This document shows, in pieces, positions 17,591 through 28,683 of a DNA stretch of 64,000 nt. The stretch comes from Ruegeria halocynthiae (GTDB lineage: Bacteria; Pseudomonadota; Alphaproteobacteria; Rhodobacterales; Rhodobacteraceae): NCBI RefSeq assembly GCF_000743705.1, contig NZ_JQEZ01000003.1:419593-483592 (forward strand), read 5' to 3'. The translations under genes and the position numbers were made by a program. Numbering within the stretch: the first letter of the stretch is position 1; each line of letters begins with the position of its first letter. The notes beneath the pieces were generated by a model. That model made no database searches, had not been told where the DNA came from, and saw only the letters and a list, made by a program, of their open reading frames with translations.

Positions 17591-18712
17591 ATGAAGATCA
17601 GCATCGAACGCGGCACCCTTCTCAAGGCCGTTTCGCAGGCCCAATCCGTTGTCGAACGTCGAAACACAATTCCCATACTTGCCAACGTGCTGATCGAAGC
17701 CGAAGGCGATCAGGCGCAGTTTCGTGCCACCGATCTGGATATCGAGGTTGTCGACAAAGCCCCGGCCCAGGTCGAAAAGGCGGGCGCGACCACAGTGGCA
17801 GCGACAACCCTGCATGAGATTGTGCGCAAACTGCCAGATGGGGCGTTGGTCACCTTGACGGCTGACAGCGCCGCAGGCCGCCTGACGGTTGAGGCGGGGC
17901 GGTCGAACTTCTCGTTGGCGACCCTGCCGAAAGAAGATTTCCCGGTGATGGCGTCTTCGGAATATGCGTCGAACTTTTCCGCCTCGGCGGCATTGCTGCG
18001 TCGGCTGTTCGACAAATCGAAATTCGCGATTTCGACGGAAGAGACGCGGTATTACCTGAACGGCGTTTACATGCATGTGGCGGACGGGTCCGAGGGTGGC
18101 AAGGTGCTGCGCTGTGTGGCAACTGATGGCCACCGTCTGGCGCGCATTGATGCGGATCTGCCCGATGGCGCAGCGGATATGCCCGGCGTGATCGTGCCGC
18201 GCAAAACCGTGGGTGAGCTGCGCAAGCTGCTGGATGACGATGAAATGGATATCGCCGTATCCGTCAGCGAAACCAAGGTGCGCTTTGCCACGCCTGATAT
18301 CACGCTGACGTCGAAAGTGATCGACGGCACCTTCCCCGATTACACCCGCGTCATTCCGCAAGGCAACACTCGTCAGTTGGAAGTGGACGCCGCAGAATTC
18401 GCACAGGCCGTGGATCGGGTGGCGACTGTGTCGTCTGAACGGTCGCGTGCCGTTAAGCTGCAACTGGATACGGACAAGCTGGTGTTGTCGGTGAACGCAC
18501 CCGACAGCGGCGCGGCCGAAGAAGAACTGGCTGTTGCCTATAACGACGAACGTCTTGAGATCGGGTTCAACGCCAAATACCTGCTAGAGATCGCCTCGCA
18601 GGTTGATCGGGAAAACGCTGTGTTCCTGTTCAATTCGGCGGGTGATCCAACCCTGATGCGCGAAGGTGGTGATCTTAGCGCAGTATACGTGGTCATGCCG
18701 ATGCGCGTCTGA
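17591..18712 (+). CDS. dnaN: DNA polymerase III beta sliding clamp
   Basis: A 373-residue clamp subunit that forms a ring round DNA and tethers the replicative polymerase. It begins MKISIERGTLLKAVSQAQSV and ends in the family tail VVMPMRV. Three beta-clamp domains are expected over this length. The ATG at 17591 gives the standard N-terminus and follows AGAGG; 24 codons of open frame upstream are not part of it. recF follows 49 bases later. Confidence 0.98.
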   Translation: MKISIERGTLLKAVSQAQSVVERRNTIPILANVLIEAEGDQAQFRATDLDIEVVDKAPAQVEKAGATTVAATTLHEIVRKLPDGALVTLTADSAAGRLTVEAGRSNFSLATLPKEDFPVMASSEYASNFSASAALLRRLFDKSKFAISTEETRYYLNGVYMHVADGSEGGKVLRCVATDGHRLARIDADLPDGAADMPGVIVPRKTVGELRKLLDDDEMDIAVSVSETKVRFATPDITLTSKVIDGTFPDYTRVIPQGNTRQLEVDAAEFAQAVDRVATVSSERSRAVKLQLDTDKLVLSVNAPDSGAAEEELAVAYNDERLEIGFNAKYLLEIASQVDRENAVFLFNSAGDPTLMREGGDLSAVYVVMPMRV

Positions 18713-18761
18713 TCGCGCTGCCTTTGGCGGGCGTAATGTTGCAAAGATGAAGGGAGGGGTC

Positions 18762-19859
18762 ATGGCGTTGACCCTGACCGAGCTTACGGTTTCGCATTTT
18801 CGGTCTCACAAACTGGCGCGGTTGTCTTTGGATGGGCGGCCGGTGGCCATTCATGGGCCGAATGGGGCCGGTAAGACCAACATTCTGGAAGCGGTGTCAC
18901 TGTTTTCGCCCGGTCGCGGAATGCGGCGGGCCAGTGCCGCCGAGATGACGCGGCGGCCCGAGGCGCTGGGCTGGAAACTGTCCGCAGTGCTGAGCGCGCA
19001 GAACCAGAAGTATGAGATTGAAACCTGGTCCGAAGACGGTGCCGCGCGGCAGGTTCGGATTGATGGCAAGGCGGCCAGCCAGATTGATCTGGGTAAACTG
19101 GCGCGGGTTGTCTGGCTGATCCCGTCGATGGACCGGCTGTGGATCGAAGGGGCCGAGGGGCGGCGGCGGTTTCTGGATCGCATCGCGCTGAGTTTTGATC
19201 CCGCCCATGCCGAAGCCTCGCTGACCTATGAAAAATCCATGCGCGAACGCAACCGGCTGTTGAAAGAACAGGTGCGGGATGCCCATTGGTACGCCGCGCT
19301 GGAAGGGCAGATGGCCGACACCGGGCACCGAATTCACGCGGCACGCCTTGCAGCACTGGCGCATCTGCGCGCGGCGCAGGATCAGGCGGAAACCGCATTT
19401 CCGTCGGCTGATCTGGAACTGACCCAAACCGAGGGCGCGATGCCTGAGACGGCAGATGATCTGCGCGAGGCTTTGGCCGAAAGCCGGTTTCGCGATCTGG
19501 CGGCGGGGCGCACATTGGTGGGGCCACATCGGGCGGATCTGTACGGCGTGTTTGCCGCCAAAGGTGTGCCCGCCAAGGATTGTTCCACCGGAGAGCAAAA
19601 GGCCCTGTTGGTCTCGCTGATCCTGTCCAACGCGCGCGCGCTGGCCGGGATGGTTGGCGCGCCGCCGATTGTGCTGCTGGATGAGGTGGCCGCGCATCTG
19701 GATGCGGGGCGGCGGGCGGCGCTGTATGATGAGATTTGCGCGCTGGGGGCGCAGGCCTGGATGACGGGCACCGGGCCTGAGCTGTTTTCCGAATTGGGCG
19801 ACCGGGCCCAGACGCTGATTGTCAGTGAGGGCGAAGAGGGCTCGGTCGTAGCGTCTTAG
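18762..19859 (+). CDS. recF: DNA replication and repair protein RecF
   Basis: A 365-residue SMC-like ATPase that loads RecA at gaps with RecO and RecR. Walker A GPNGAGKTNILE is near residue 31, the ABC-type signature CSTGEQKALLVSLILS near 272, and Walker B IVLLDEVAAHLD near 305. The ATG at 18762 was chosen because GGGAGGGG lies just upstream; an earlier ATG at 18747 overlaps that site. Its stop overlaps, by 3 bases, the stop of the leftward gene that follows. Confidence 0.96.
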   Translation: MALTLTELTVSHFRSHKLARLSLDGRPVAIHGPNGAGKTNILEAVSLFSPGRGMRRASAAEMTRRPEALGWKLSAVLSAQNQKYEIETWSEDGAARQVRIDGKAASQIDLGKLARVVWLIPSMDRLWIEGAEGRRRFLDRIALSFDPAHAEASLTYEKSMRERNRLLKEQVRDAHWYAALEGQMADTGHRIHAARLAALAHLRAAQDQAETAFPSADLELTQTEGAMPETADDLREALAESRFRDLAAGRTLVGPHRADLYGVFAAKGVPAKDCSTGEQKALLVSLILSNARALAGMVGAPPIVLLDEVAAHLDAGRRAALYDEICALGAQAWMTGTGPELFSELGDRAQTLIVSEGEEGSVVAS

Positions 19860-20422
19860 GCAGGCTCGCCAACTTTACGTTCCCACAGGAAGCCGCGCAT
19901 AACCTCGTCCACCGGCGTCTGCGCCATGTGGTTGACGTAGTTCGACATGGTTTTCTGTGCCAGACCCAGAACCACATCCAGAACCGCGCGGTGCGAGTAG
20001 CCTGCGTCAAAGAACGCCTGCATCTGTTCGTCGGTGACATTGCCGCGCTGGTTCATCATTTGCAGGGTGAAGGTACGCAGCGCCTCAAGCTTGGCAGTAG
20101 GCAGCGGGGTTTCGTCACGCAGCGCGTTGGTGATCTCGTCCGAGACCTTCATCATCTTGGCGATGCCGGTATGGGCGGGCACGCAATAGTGGCACTCGTT
20201 TTCAACGTTGATGGCCTGCCAGACGACGGTTTTCTCGTCGTTGTCAAAGTCGGTCTGCATGAACAGGTGGTGCAGGACCTGATAGCCTTCCAGATGCTGG
20301 GGGCTTTCGGACATGACCTTGTGCAAGCCGGGCAGGCGGCCAAAGGCGGCTTGCGATTTTTCCAGCAGTGGTTTGGACCCTTCGGGGGCGGTGGTCAGGT
20401 CATGAGACGGAAAGTCAGCCAT
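19856..20422 (-). CDS. Carboxymuconolactone decarboxylase (AhpD-like) family protein
   Basis: A 188-residue all-helical protein. The motif ENECHYCVPAHTGIAKM near residue 75 is the CxxC-(x)n-H redox centre of AhpD-like alkylhydroperoxidases. Such proteins reduce peroxides or act in related chemistry; the true substrate is unknown. AAGGAG lies before the ATG at 20422. It is divergent from a TetR gene, with two TetR-type operators between, so it is very probably the target of that repressor. Convergent overlap with recF. Confidence 0.85.
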   Translation of the reverse strand: MADFPSHDLTTAPEGSKPLLEKSQAAFGRLPGLHKVMSESPQHLEGYQVLHHLFMQTDFDNDEKTVVWQAINVENECHYCVPAHTGIAKMMKVSDEITNALRDETPLPTAKLEALRTFTLQMMNQRGNVTDEQMQAFFDAGYSHRAVLDVVLGLAQKTMSNYVNHMAQTPVDEVMRGFLWERKVGEPA

Positions 20423-20465
20423 GTCGGAACTCCTTTTTCTGGCGGGTGAGTCGTATTTAGTCTTT

Positions 20466-20507
20466 CTTGAGTGATCGCTCAAGTATATATTTGAGTGAAC
20501 GTTCAAG
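20466..20507. promoter_or_regulatory. Two tandem TetR-type operators
   Basis: CTTGAG-tgatcg-CTCAAG (20466-20483) and TTTGAG-tgaacg-TTCAAG (20490-20507) are related inverted repeats 24 bases apart, with the AT-rich tatatat between them. They lie in the divergent region between the AhpD-like gene and the TetR gene. The arrangement is typical of a repressor controlling itself and its neighbour, with the AT-rich core as a likely -10 region. Confidence 0.7.
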
Positions 20508-20521
20508 AATTGGTGACGCCG

Positions 20522-21094
20522 ATGCCCCGCAAGCCCGCATATGACCGTGACGCGCTGATCGCTCAGGCCAGAGATGTTTTCTGGCGTCAGGGCTGGGCTG
20601 GCACGTCGCTGAAGGACCTGGAGCGTGAGTTGAAGCTGAAACCGGGCAGTTTCTATGCCGCGTTCGGATCCAAGGATGCGCTGTATGCGCTGACGCTGGA
20701 ACGGTACGCGCAAGACGGCGTGGCGCGCCTGACCGCCATGGCCAAGGAATTGGGGCCTTTGGGTGCACTCAAGGCGCAGCCTCGGGTGGTGATCGAGGCC
20801 AGTGAAATGCCTGCGCGGGCCTGTATGCTGGCCAAGACCTATGCTGAATTGCAAGCCAAGGGTCACGATCTGGCCGCGCAAGCCAGCCTGCATATGGCCG
20901 AGATGAAGACTTGTTTCACGGCGCTGTTTCGCCGCGCGCAGCAGGCCGGTGACATCGGTCCGGATCATGATCCCGACCGGCTGGCGGCGCGGTATCAATC
21001 CGATCTGCTGGGCCTGCGGTTGTCTGCTGAACGTGACGATGTGAACGCAGCGGAAATCGCCGCAGATATCGCCGCGGACCTGGATCGGCTTTGA
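20522..21094 (+). CDS. TetR/AcrR-family transcriptional regulator
   Basis: A 190-residue repressor-type regulator. The N-terminal helix-turn-helix is ALIAQARDVFWRQGWAGTSL then ELKLKPGSFYAAFGSKDALY, close to the TetR subfamily with a C-terminal ligand-binding domain. The ATG at 20522 is preferred, since an upstream GTG at 20495 sits inside an operator half-site. It probably represses itself and the AhpD-like gene through the two operators between them; the inducing ligand is unknown (perhaps an electrophile or peroxide). Confidence 0.9.
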   Translation: MPRKPAYDRDALIAQARDVFWRQGWAGTSLKDLERELKLKPGSFYAAFGSKDALYALTLERYAQDGVARLTAMAKELGPLGALKAQPRVVIEASEMPARACMLAKTYAELQAKGHDLAAQASLHMAEMKTCFTALFRRAQQAGDIGPDHDPDRLAARYQSDLLGLRLSAERDDVNAAEIAADIAADLDRL

Positions 21095-23614
<2,520 letters not shown>

Positions 23615-23788
23615 GCCCGTGTAGGTGCGCCCAAAGCTTTGCATTTCGCCTAAAGATTTGCATCTTTGGCCCAAAACCTTGGGCGCAATAGCCACCCATT
23701 AAATTTCGAATTCAAAGCTAATTTCGCACAGTGCAAATTTTGGTTGGTCCCATGCCATGGTCGTGGCCCCCGCGAAGCTTGAGGACTG
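23615..23788. other. gyrB 3' region with nested inverted repeats
   Basis: No gene seen. TGCGCCCAA (23626-23634) is matched by TTGGGCGCA (23679-23687), and inside this a tighter hairpin GCCCAA-aacc-TTGGGC (23669-23684) can form. Two near-identical 12-mers, AAAGCTTTGCAT and AAAGATTTGCAT, lie between at 23633 and 23652. There is no T run, so this is at best an imperfect terminator for gyrB. The sequence becomes AT-rich to its right. Confidence 0.4.
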
Positions 23789-24031
23789 CCGCTTCCAGCC
23801 GATTGTGTTGAAAAACTCCGAATTTCAGATGTCGCAATTTTTCGGAAAGAACCCGTGATACCGAAAAGTCAGATGAGATTTGCCATGAGGCGCAGTGAGC
23901 TGCCCCATGAGCAGCAGAAGACCAATTTGGCCGAAACCCCTCGCCTTGAAAAGTTGGCCGGGCTGTACGGACAGAAAAATCACCGATTTCGTCAAAAAAC
24001 GGAGTTTTTCAACACAATCGGCCCGAAGCGG
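23789..24031. mobile_element. MITE-like element with 32-bp terminal inverted repeats
   Basis: Ends at 23789-23820 and 24000-24031 are inverted copies matching at 30 of 32 positions, with an uninterrupted 20-bp core GATTGTGTTGAAAAACTCCG. The 243-bp element has no transposase-like protein in any frame, so it looks like a non-autonomous MITE or the fused ends of an internally deleted IS. Ends of the form TGTTGAAAAACTC are common among IS1182/IS5-type elements; the parent is not in the window. No clear target duplication was seen. Confidence 0.65.
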
Positions 24032-24172
24032 ACATTCACAACTGGACTTTGTAGTTCCCGAGATCGGGGCAAAGCACAATTTCGGCTAGAGTTCACATAG
24101 GATTGCTTTCGGGCAGGCTAAGAATATCTCTTTTCGCCGCTGAAAGAGACGCGTCTGTCTTCTCAAAACCCA

Positions 24173-24931
24173 CTAGAACTTTCCGTTGTCGTTCTTCCAT
24201 TCGTTGCGCGGAGGAATGGGCGTGCAAGTGGTCCAGTGCTCGACGATCTTGCCATCGGCTAGACGAAACAGGCTGAATAGGCCTGCATGTTGTCCATCCC
24301 GTCGTCCTTCAATCATACAAAGGGCGAAATTCCCCTCGGCCAGGACACGGTGGAGTTTCTGATGGGCGATTCTAGGCGCGCCGTTTTGCTCTTCATTAAG
24401 TGCGGCGCGCAGCGAAGCGATCCCGTCAGCGATCTCTGGATCGTGCTGGATAAGGTCGGTTGCGAGATATGTCGCCATCAACTCGAATTTCCGTTCGATC
24501 AGGACGCGTTCCACAAATGCACGGACCAATTCCCGATTGCCCTCGGTCTTATCGAGATCTGTGACTACAGTCTCCCCATCCAACATTGTTCGGCCTGATG
24601 GATTCGGGGATTGGATCTCTTGAATATTGTCCCAATGTTCAACCGCCCTCCCGTCTTCAAAGCGAAATACTTCAAACGCAATTTCCACGCCGTTGAAGTC
24701 GTACTCATTGTGCGCAAATGCGAAATCACCATCCTGGAAAACCCGGAAAAAAGTGACACGCGGGTTTGCCTTGGCCAAACGCGCAAAAAGTTCTGCCAAT
24801 CCAGGGCTTCCTTCGCCTGTACGTGGGTTATGCTGAATATACTTGCTTTCATTAACAACAGCAGCCGCCTCTGAATCGCCGGTTTCGATACCCTTGAGAA
24901 GCTTCATAAGTAACTGTTTTTTGGATGTCAT
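24173..24931 (-). CDS. Tandem SnoaL-like (NTF2-fold) protein
   Basis: A 252-residue protein made of two copies of a SnoaL/NTF2-like fold. Copy 1 (~residues 8-110) has YIQHNP ... GLAELFARL ... FRVFQDGDFAFAHNEY ... VFRFEDGRAVEHWDNIQ; copy 2 (~130-240) has LIQHDP ... GIASLRAAL ... HRVLAEGNFALCMIEG ... LFRLADGKIVEHWTTC. The EHWD-type ending is typical of small predicted cyclases or esterases of this fold. Substrate and role are unknown. It stands alone at the left end of the accessory island, without a clear operon partner. Confidence 0.75.
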   Translation of the reverse strand: MTSKKQLLMKLLKGIETGDSEAAAVVNESKYIQHNPRTGEGSPGLAELFARLAKANPRVTFFRVFQDGDFAFAHNEYDFNGVEIAFEVFRFEDGRAVEHWDNIQEIQSPNPSGRTMLDGETVVTDLDKTEGNRELVRAFVERVLIERKFELMATYLATDLIQHDPEIADGIASLRAALNEEQNGAPRIAHQKLHRVLAEGNFALCMIEGRRDGQHAGLFSLFRLADGKIVEHWTTCTPIPPRNEWKNDNGKF

Positions 24932-25154
24932 AATGCGCGTTTCTCATGGTTCTTTCGTCACTAAAAGTAGACCATGCCAACCAACGCGGGAACAAGGCAG
25001 GTTCTTCTGACAAGGCCGTTAGTGTTGCGGTTCTCCGCAGCAAGCATGATTGGCTGGTCGCAGTCCTAAGCAAACCGTGTGTTGAAGTGGTATCAATGGA
25101 ACCCAACCACAGCTAGAACTAGAGCATTGGATAAAGTTCGCTAAGGCTCTGGAT

Positions 25155-26312
25155 ATGGTCAAAAAAATAGTGATTTGCTGCGATGGAACTGGCAACGAGA
25201 TAAAGGAAAATCAGTCTAACGTTCTCAAATTCTACCGTGTGCTGAAGGAAAATAGAAACCAAATCGGCTTTTATGATCCAGGTGTTGGAACTATCTCCAA
25301 CAGCGGGGCATGGAGCCGAATAAAGAACCAAGCAAAAGGTGTATTTGCGCTAGCGACAGGATATGGACTCGATGGGAACGTACTCGACGCGTACCGCTTC
25401 CTAATCCGGCACTACCAAGACGGGGACCAGATTTATCTGTTCGGTTTCTCGCGAGGCGCGCATACGATCAGGGTCCTCGCCGGCTTCATCAATATGGTGG
25501 GGTTACTTCATTCGCACCAAGAGCATCTCTGCTCTTATGCTCTAACCGCTTACAAACAATCCAGTTCAATGGACGAGTTTGACATTGCTTGGCGGGTACA
25601 AGAGGTATTGGACACGAGGCGTACAACAATTCGCTTCATGGGCTCCTGGGACACAGTAGCGTCTGTCATCGTGCCGCGTCCCGACCGACTGTACTTACCG
25701 TCCTTAGAGGCCTTGCCGTACACGCAACGAAACCCTTGTGTCCAAGTGTTTCGACAAGCCTGCGCTATCGACGAAACGCGTCGAATGTTTCGACTTTCCA
25801 GGTGGGCTCAACCGCAGAAGTTTAAAGCAAATCCCTTTATCAAAGACGAGGATGCGGTTGAACAAGATATTCTCCAAGTTTGGTTTGCAGGAGTTCACGG
25901 AGACATCGGCAGCGGCTATCCAGAACAGGAAAGCGGCGCTGCAAAGTATCCGTTAGCATGGATGATAGACGAAGCCAGAAAGCACGGTTTGACATTCAGA
26001 GAAACGATGGTGAAGCGGCTGGTAAGAGGAGAAAATCCAAAAAATGTAGAGCCGGGTAGCAAGCGCGATTATTCCGCTCCGCAGCCAGATGCGGTTCTTC
26101 ACGACTCTATGACCTTTTTTTGGAAACCACTGGAGTACTTGCCAAAGAAGAAGAAATACCACGACGATCCGAACGTTCAGCAGGTAGGTGGATTTTACCT
26201 TCCCTTTAAGGAGCCAAGAAACATTCCATACGATGCCATCGTTTGTCCGTCGTCATATAAAATGGGACATCAGAGCGGCTTGATTATTGGAGGCTCTGGT
26301 TCGTTAACGTGA
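25155..26312 (+). CDS. DUF2235 hydrolase-like protein, 3' end replaced by IS
   Basis: A 385-codon open frame for a DUF2235 (Tle1-like) alpha/beta hydrolase domain. N-terminal KKIVICCDGTGN near residues 3-14 and the nucleophile elbow GFSRGAH with Ser99 are intact, as is VWFAGVHGDIGSGYPE near 240. Some family members are phospholipase effectors; others are unassigned. Native sequence appears to stop near residue 368 (VCPSSY). The last ~17 codons are read from the inverted repeat of the IS3-family element, so the natural C-terminus is missing. Codon use is AT-richer than the backbone. No type VI secretion genes lie nearby. Confidence 0.75.
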   Translation: MVKKIVICCDGTGNEIKENQSNVLKFYRVLKENRNQIGFYDPGVGTISNSGAWSRIKNQAKGVFALATGYGLDGNVLDAYRFLIRHYQDGDQIYLFGFSRGAHTIRVLAGFINMVGLLHSHQEHLCSYALTAYKQSSSMDEFDIAWRVQEVLDTRRTTIRFMGSWDTVASVIVPRPDRLYLPSLEALPYTQRNPCVQVFRQACAIDETRRMFRLSRWAQPQKFKANPFIKDEDAVEQDILQVWFAGVHGDIGSGYPEQESGAAKYPLAWMIDEARKHGLTFRETMVKRLVRGENPKNVEPGSKRDYSAPQPDAVLHDSMTFFWKPLEYLPKKKKYHDDPNVQQVGGFYLPFKEPRNIPYDAIVCPSSYKMGHQSGLIIGGSGSLT

Positions 26313-26316
26313 TTGA

Positions 26317-27297
26317 TTATGCGGCTTGTTTTTGATGTTGCAAGCGGCGCTGTTGGATTGTCAGCTTCTTGATCTTTGCCCTTTCTCTGATGATGGCTTT
26401 GTCACGCCCGAAGTAGACGTCTGCCGGTGTGACGTTGTTCAGGCTCTCGTGGTATCGCTCGTTATTGTAGTAATCGACGAAAGCCTCGATCTGACGTTCC
26501 AGATCGCCGGGCAGGTAGTAGTTTTCCAGCAGAACCCGGTTCTTCATGGTTTGATGCCAACGCTCGATCTTGCCCTGGGTTTGCGGGTGGAACGGAGCGC
26601 CGCGAACATGGCCCATCTTTTGGTCTTCCAGCCATTCGGCCAAATCGCCGGAGATGTAACAGGACCCATTGTCACTCAGCAGGCGTGGCTTGTGCCGAAC
26701 GATGGCCTGGTCGCATCCAGATGCCGCCAGAGCCAGTTCGATTGTGTCAGTCACGTCTTCGGCCCGCATGTTTGTGCAGAGCTTCCAGGCAACGATATAG
26801 CGGCTGAAATCGTCCAGGATCGTGCTGAGATAAAACCAGCCCCAGCCGATGATCTTGAAGTAAGTGAAGTCGGTCTGCCACATCTCGTTGATGGCGGTGG
26901 TTTTATCCGTGAACTCGTCGGCTGCTTTGATCACGACGTAGTCTGGTGCGGTAATCAGATCAGCTTCCTTCAAAAATCGATAAGCAGATGATTCAGAAAT
27001 AAAATACCGCTTTTCGTCGGTGTATTTGACCGCCAGCTCCCGTGTCGTTAACACCTCATGTTCCAACGCAAACTCGATCAGATCATCCCGCCTAGCTTGT
27101 GGAATGCGGTTCCAGACAGACTTTGGGCAAGGTGAGCGATCCGCCAGGGCATCAAAGCCGCCTTCGACATAGCGATCATACCAACGATAAAATGTCGTGC
27201 GGGGGATGCCCAGCATGTCCAGGGTCTGCTTGGTGGGCAGATGGGACCCCTCAACGGTGCGGATGATCTCCAGTTTCTCAGAGGCAGGGTATCTCAT
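26317..27297 (-). CDS. IS3-family transposase OrfB (DDE integrase)
   Basis: A 326-residue transposase. An N-terminal helix-turn-helix (LDMLGIPRTTFYRWYDRY) precedes an rve-type catalytic core with D in WQTDFTYFKIIG, D in LLSDNGSCYIS and E in HPQTQGKIERWHQ, the DDE triad with G/K spacing of the IS3 family. The ATG overlaps the orfA stop as ATGA, suggesting translational coupling rather than the usual A6G slippery frameshift. The frame is complete, so the element may still be active. Confidence 0.92.
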   Translation of the reverse strand: MRYPASEKLEIIRTVEGSHLPTKQTLDMLGIPRTTFYRWYDRYVEGGFDALADRSPCPKSVWNRIPQARRDDLIEFALEHEVLTTRELAVKYTDEKRYFISESSAYRFLKEADLITAPDYVVIKAADEFTDKTTAINEMWQTDFTYFKIIGWGWFYLSTILDDFSRYIVAWKLCTNMRAEDVTDTIELALAASGCDQAIVRHKPRLLSDNGSCYISGDLAEWLEDQKMGHVRGAPFHPQTQGKIERWHQTMKNRVLLENYYLPGDLERQIEAFVDYYNNERYHESLNNVTPADVYFGRDKAIIRERAKIKKLTIQQRRLQHQKQAA

Positions 27298-27668
27298 TCC
27301 TCGAACTCCCCAGCCCCTGTCATGCTTTTTTTGAGCAGGCGGTTTTCAAGGGTCAGATCGGCGACGCATTCCTTCAGTGCCGTCGCCTCGGATCGAAGCT
27401 CCTTCACTTCAGGCGACGTCGCTTGCCGGGCTGTATCGCCAGACAGACGGCGTTTCCCGGCTTCGAGGAACTCCTTTGACCAGCTGTAATACAGGCTCTC
27501 AGAAATGCCCTCGCGCCGACACAGTGCCGAGATGCTTTCCTCACCACGAAGACCCGCCAAAACAATGCGGATCTTCTCCTCCGCCGAATAGGTTTGCCGC
27601 GTCTTGCGGCGGATGGTTTTGACCAACTTGGTAGCCGAAGCTTTGCTGGTTCCGGATTTCTTGTTCAT
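27294..27668 (-). CDS. IS3-family transposase OrfA
   Basis: A 124-residue DNA-binding subunit. The helix-turn-helix YSAEEKIRIVLAGLRGEESI ... REGISESLYYSWSKEFL is typical of IS3-family OrfA, followed by a leucine-zipper-like coiled coil (ELRSEATALKECVADL ... ENRLLKKS). The ATG at 27668 is chosen because AAGGAG lies 5 bases before it; a longer in-frame start exists at 27716. Confidence 0.9.
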   Translation of the reverse strand: MNKKSGTSKASATKLVKTIRRKTRQTYSAEEKIRIVLAGLRGEESISALCRREGISESLYYSWSKEFLEAGKRRLSGDTARQATSPEVKELRSEATALKECVADLTLENRLLKKSMTGAGEFEE

Positions 27669-27744
27669 CTTCACTCCTTGACGGTTACGATGAACCAGAA
27701 ATCCTCCGTTGTTCAAATCCTCAAATCTGTCCCACAGGTGCTGA

Positions 27745-28674
27745 CGTCAAACAGTCTCCACAGCACATCGTGATGCTGAGGCACGTGACCTGACGACTGG
27801 GAACGTGATCCGCGAGAAGCTGGCACACTTTGAGGAGCTGACCGGTGGCTTCGATTTTGCCGAAGTGGTCAGGCGCTACTGGGAAGGCCATGAAACTGGA
27901 GAAGACGAACTGAAATCAGCGGCACTGCGGTGGCTACGCGGGGAGTATGCTACCCGCACGGATGCTCGCAAGGCTCTTGGAGTCCGTACAATCATCAACG
28001 ACGCAAGTGTTTATGACCACCTCAAGCTGATGTCTGCATTTACAGTAGAAGCGGGTTACAAAGGTTTGCTTGTTGGTATGGATGAGATGGTGAACCTCTA
28101 TAAACTCACCTCGTCACAAGCCCGCAACGCCAACTATGAGCAAATTTTGCGCATCTTGAATGATGTCCTCCAGGGCAGCGCGCAGAACCTCGGTTTCCTG
28201 ATGGGCGGAACACCGGAGTTTCTGATGAACACCCGACGGGGGCTTTACAGTTATGAGGCGCTTCAATCGCGTCTCGCTGAAAACACCTTTGCGCGGGACG
28301 GTCTCGTGGATCTGTCTGGGCCGGTCATACGCTTGGCGAGTCTGACCCCGGAAGATTTGTTTGTTCTGCTGGCGAACGTGCGTGGTGTCATGCAGGGGGA
28401 AGAGGCTGCACTGCCCGACAATGCGCTGGAAGCGTTTATGACGCATTGTTCCGAGCGCATTGGAGAAGCCTATTTTCGCACTCCACGCAACACTGTGACG
28501 GCCTTTGTAAACCTGCTTGCGGTTCTAGAGCAAAACCCGGGCGTGGGGTGGTCAGACTTGATTGATCAGATTGAGGTTGCTGGCGATCAAGGGGATGACC
28601 TCAGTGATATCGACGAAGCTACCGGATCGCAGCCCACCGAGAAAAATGACGACCTCGTCAGTTTCCGGCTGTAA
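27745..28674 (+). pseudogene. Truncated BrxD/SngB-type ATPase (DUF2791), N-terminus lost
   Basis: The C-terminal ~300 residues of a DUF2791 P-loop protein, the family of BrxD (BREX type 2) and SngB (Shango). Conserved blocks are WLRGEYATRTDARKALGVR, YKGLLVGMDEMVNLYKL, ILNDVLQG, FLMGGTPEFL and RRGLYSYEALQSRLAENTF. The frame opens at 27745, just inside the IS junction, with family-like residues already present (AEARDLTTGN) and no good start; the first usable codon is GTG at 27805. The Walker A half is gone, so it cannot be a working ATPase. The stop lies 9 bases before the helicase gene, as in an intact operon. Confidence 0.75.
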
Positions 28675-28683
28675 CGCGGCCCG

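Larger units (their letters stand above)
26261..27736 (-). mobile_element. IS3-family insertion sequence
   Basis: About 1.48 kb with two overlapping transposase frames on the minus strand. The ends are imperfect inverted repeats. Reading inward, the right end is TGTGGGACAGATTTGAGG and the left end AATGGGACATCAGAGCGG; both continue to a shared GGAGG...TCTGGTTC about 30-40 bases in. The flanks carry no matching 3-4 bp target duplication (left ...ataa, right ggtg...), and the element joins two unrelated truncated genes, so a deletion probably accompanied or followed insertion. Confidence 0.85.

Noticed and set aside
23720..23760. Candidate left attachment site matching the tRNA-Pro 3' end
   Set aside because: Only a short TTGGTTGGT-like resemblance; no direct repeat of the tRNA end could be found.
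23855..24100. 81-codon open frame inside the MITE-like element
   Set aside because: It runs through the terminal repeat, lacks a ribosome site and has no domain.
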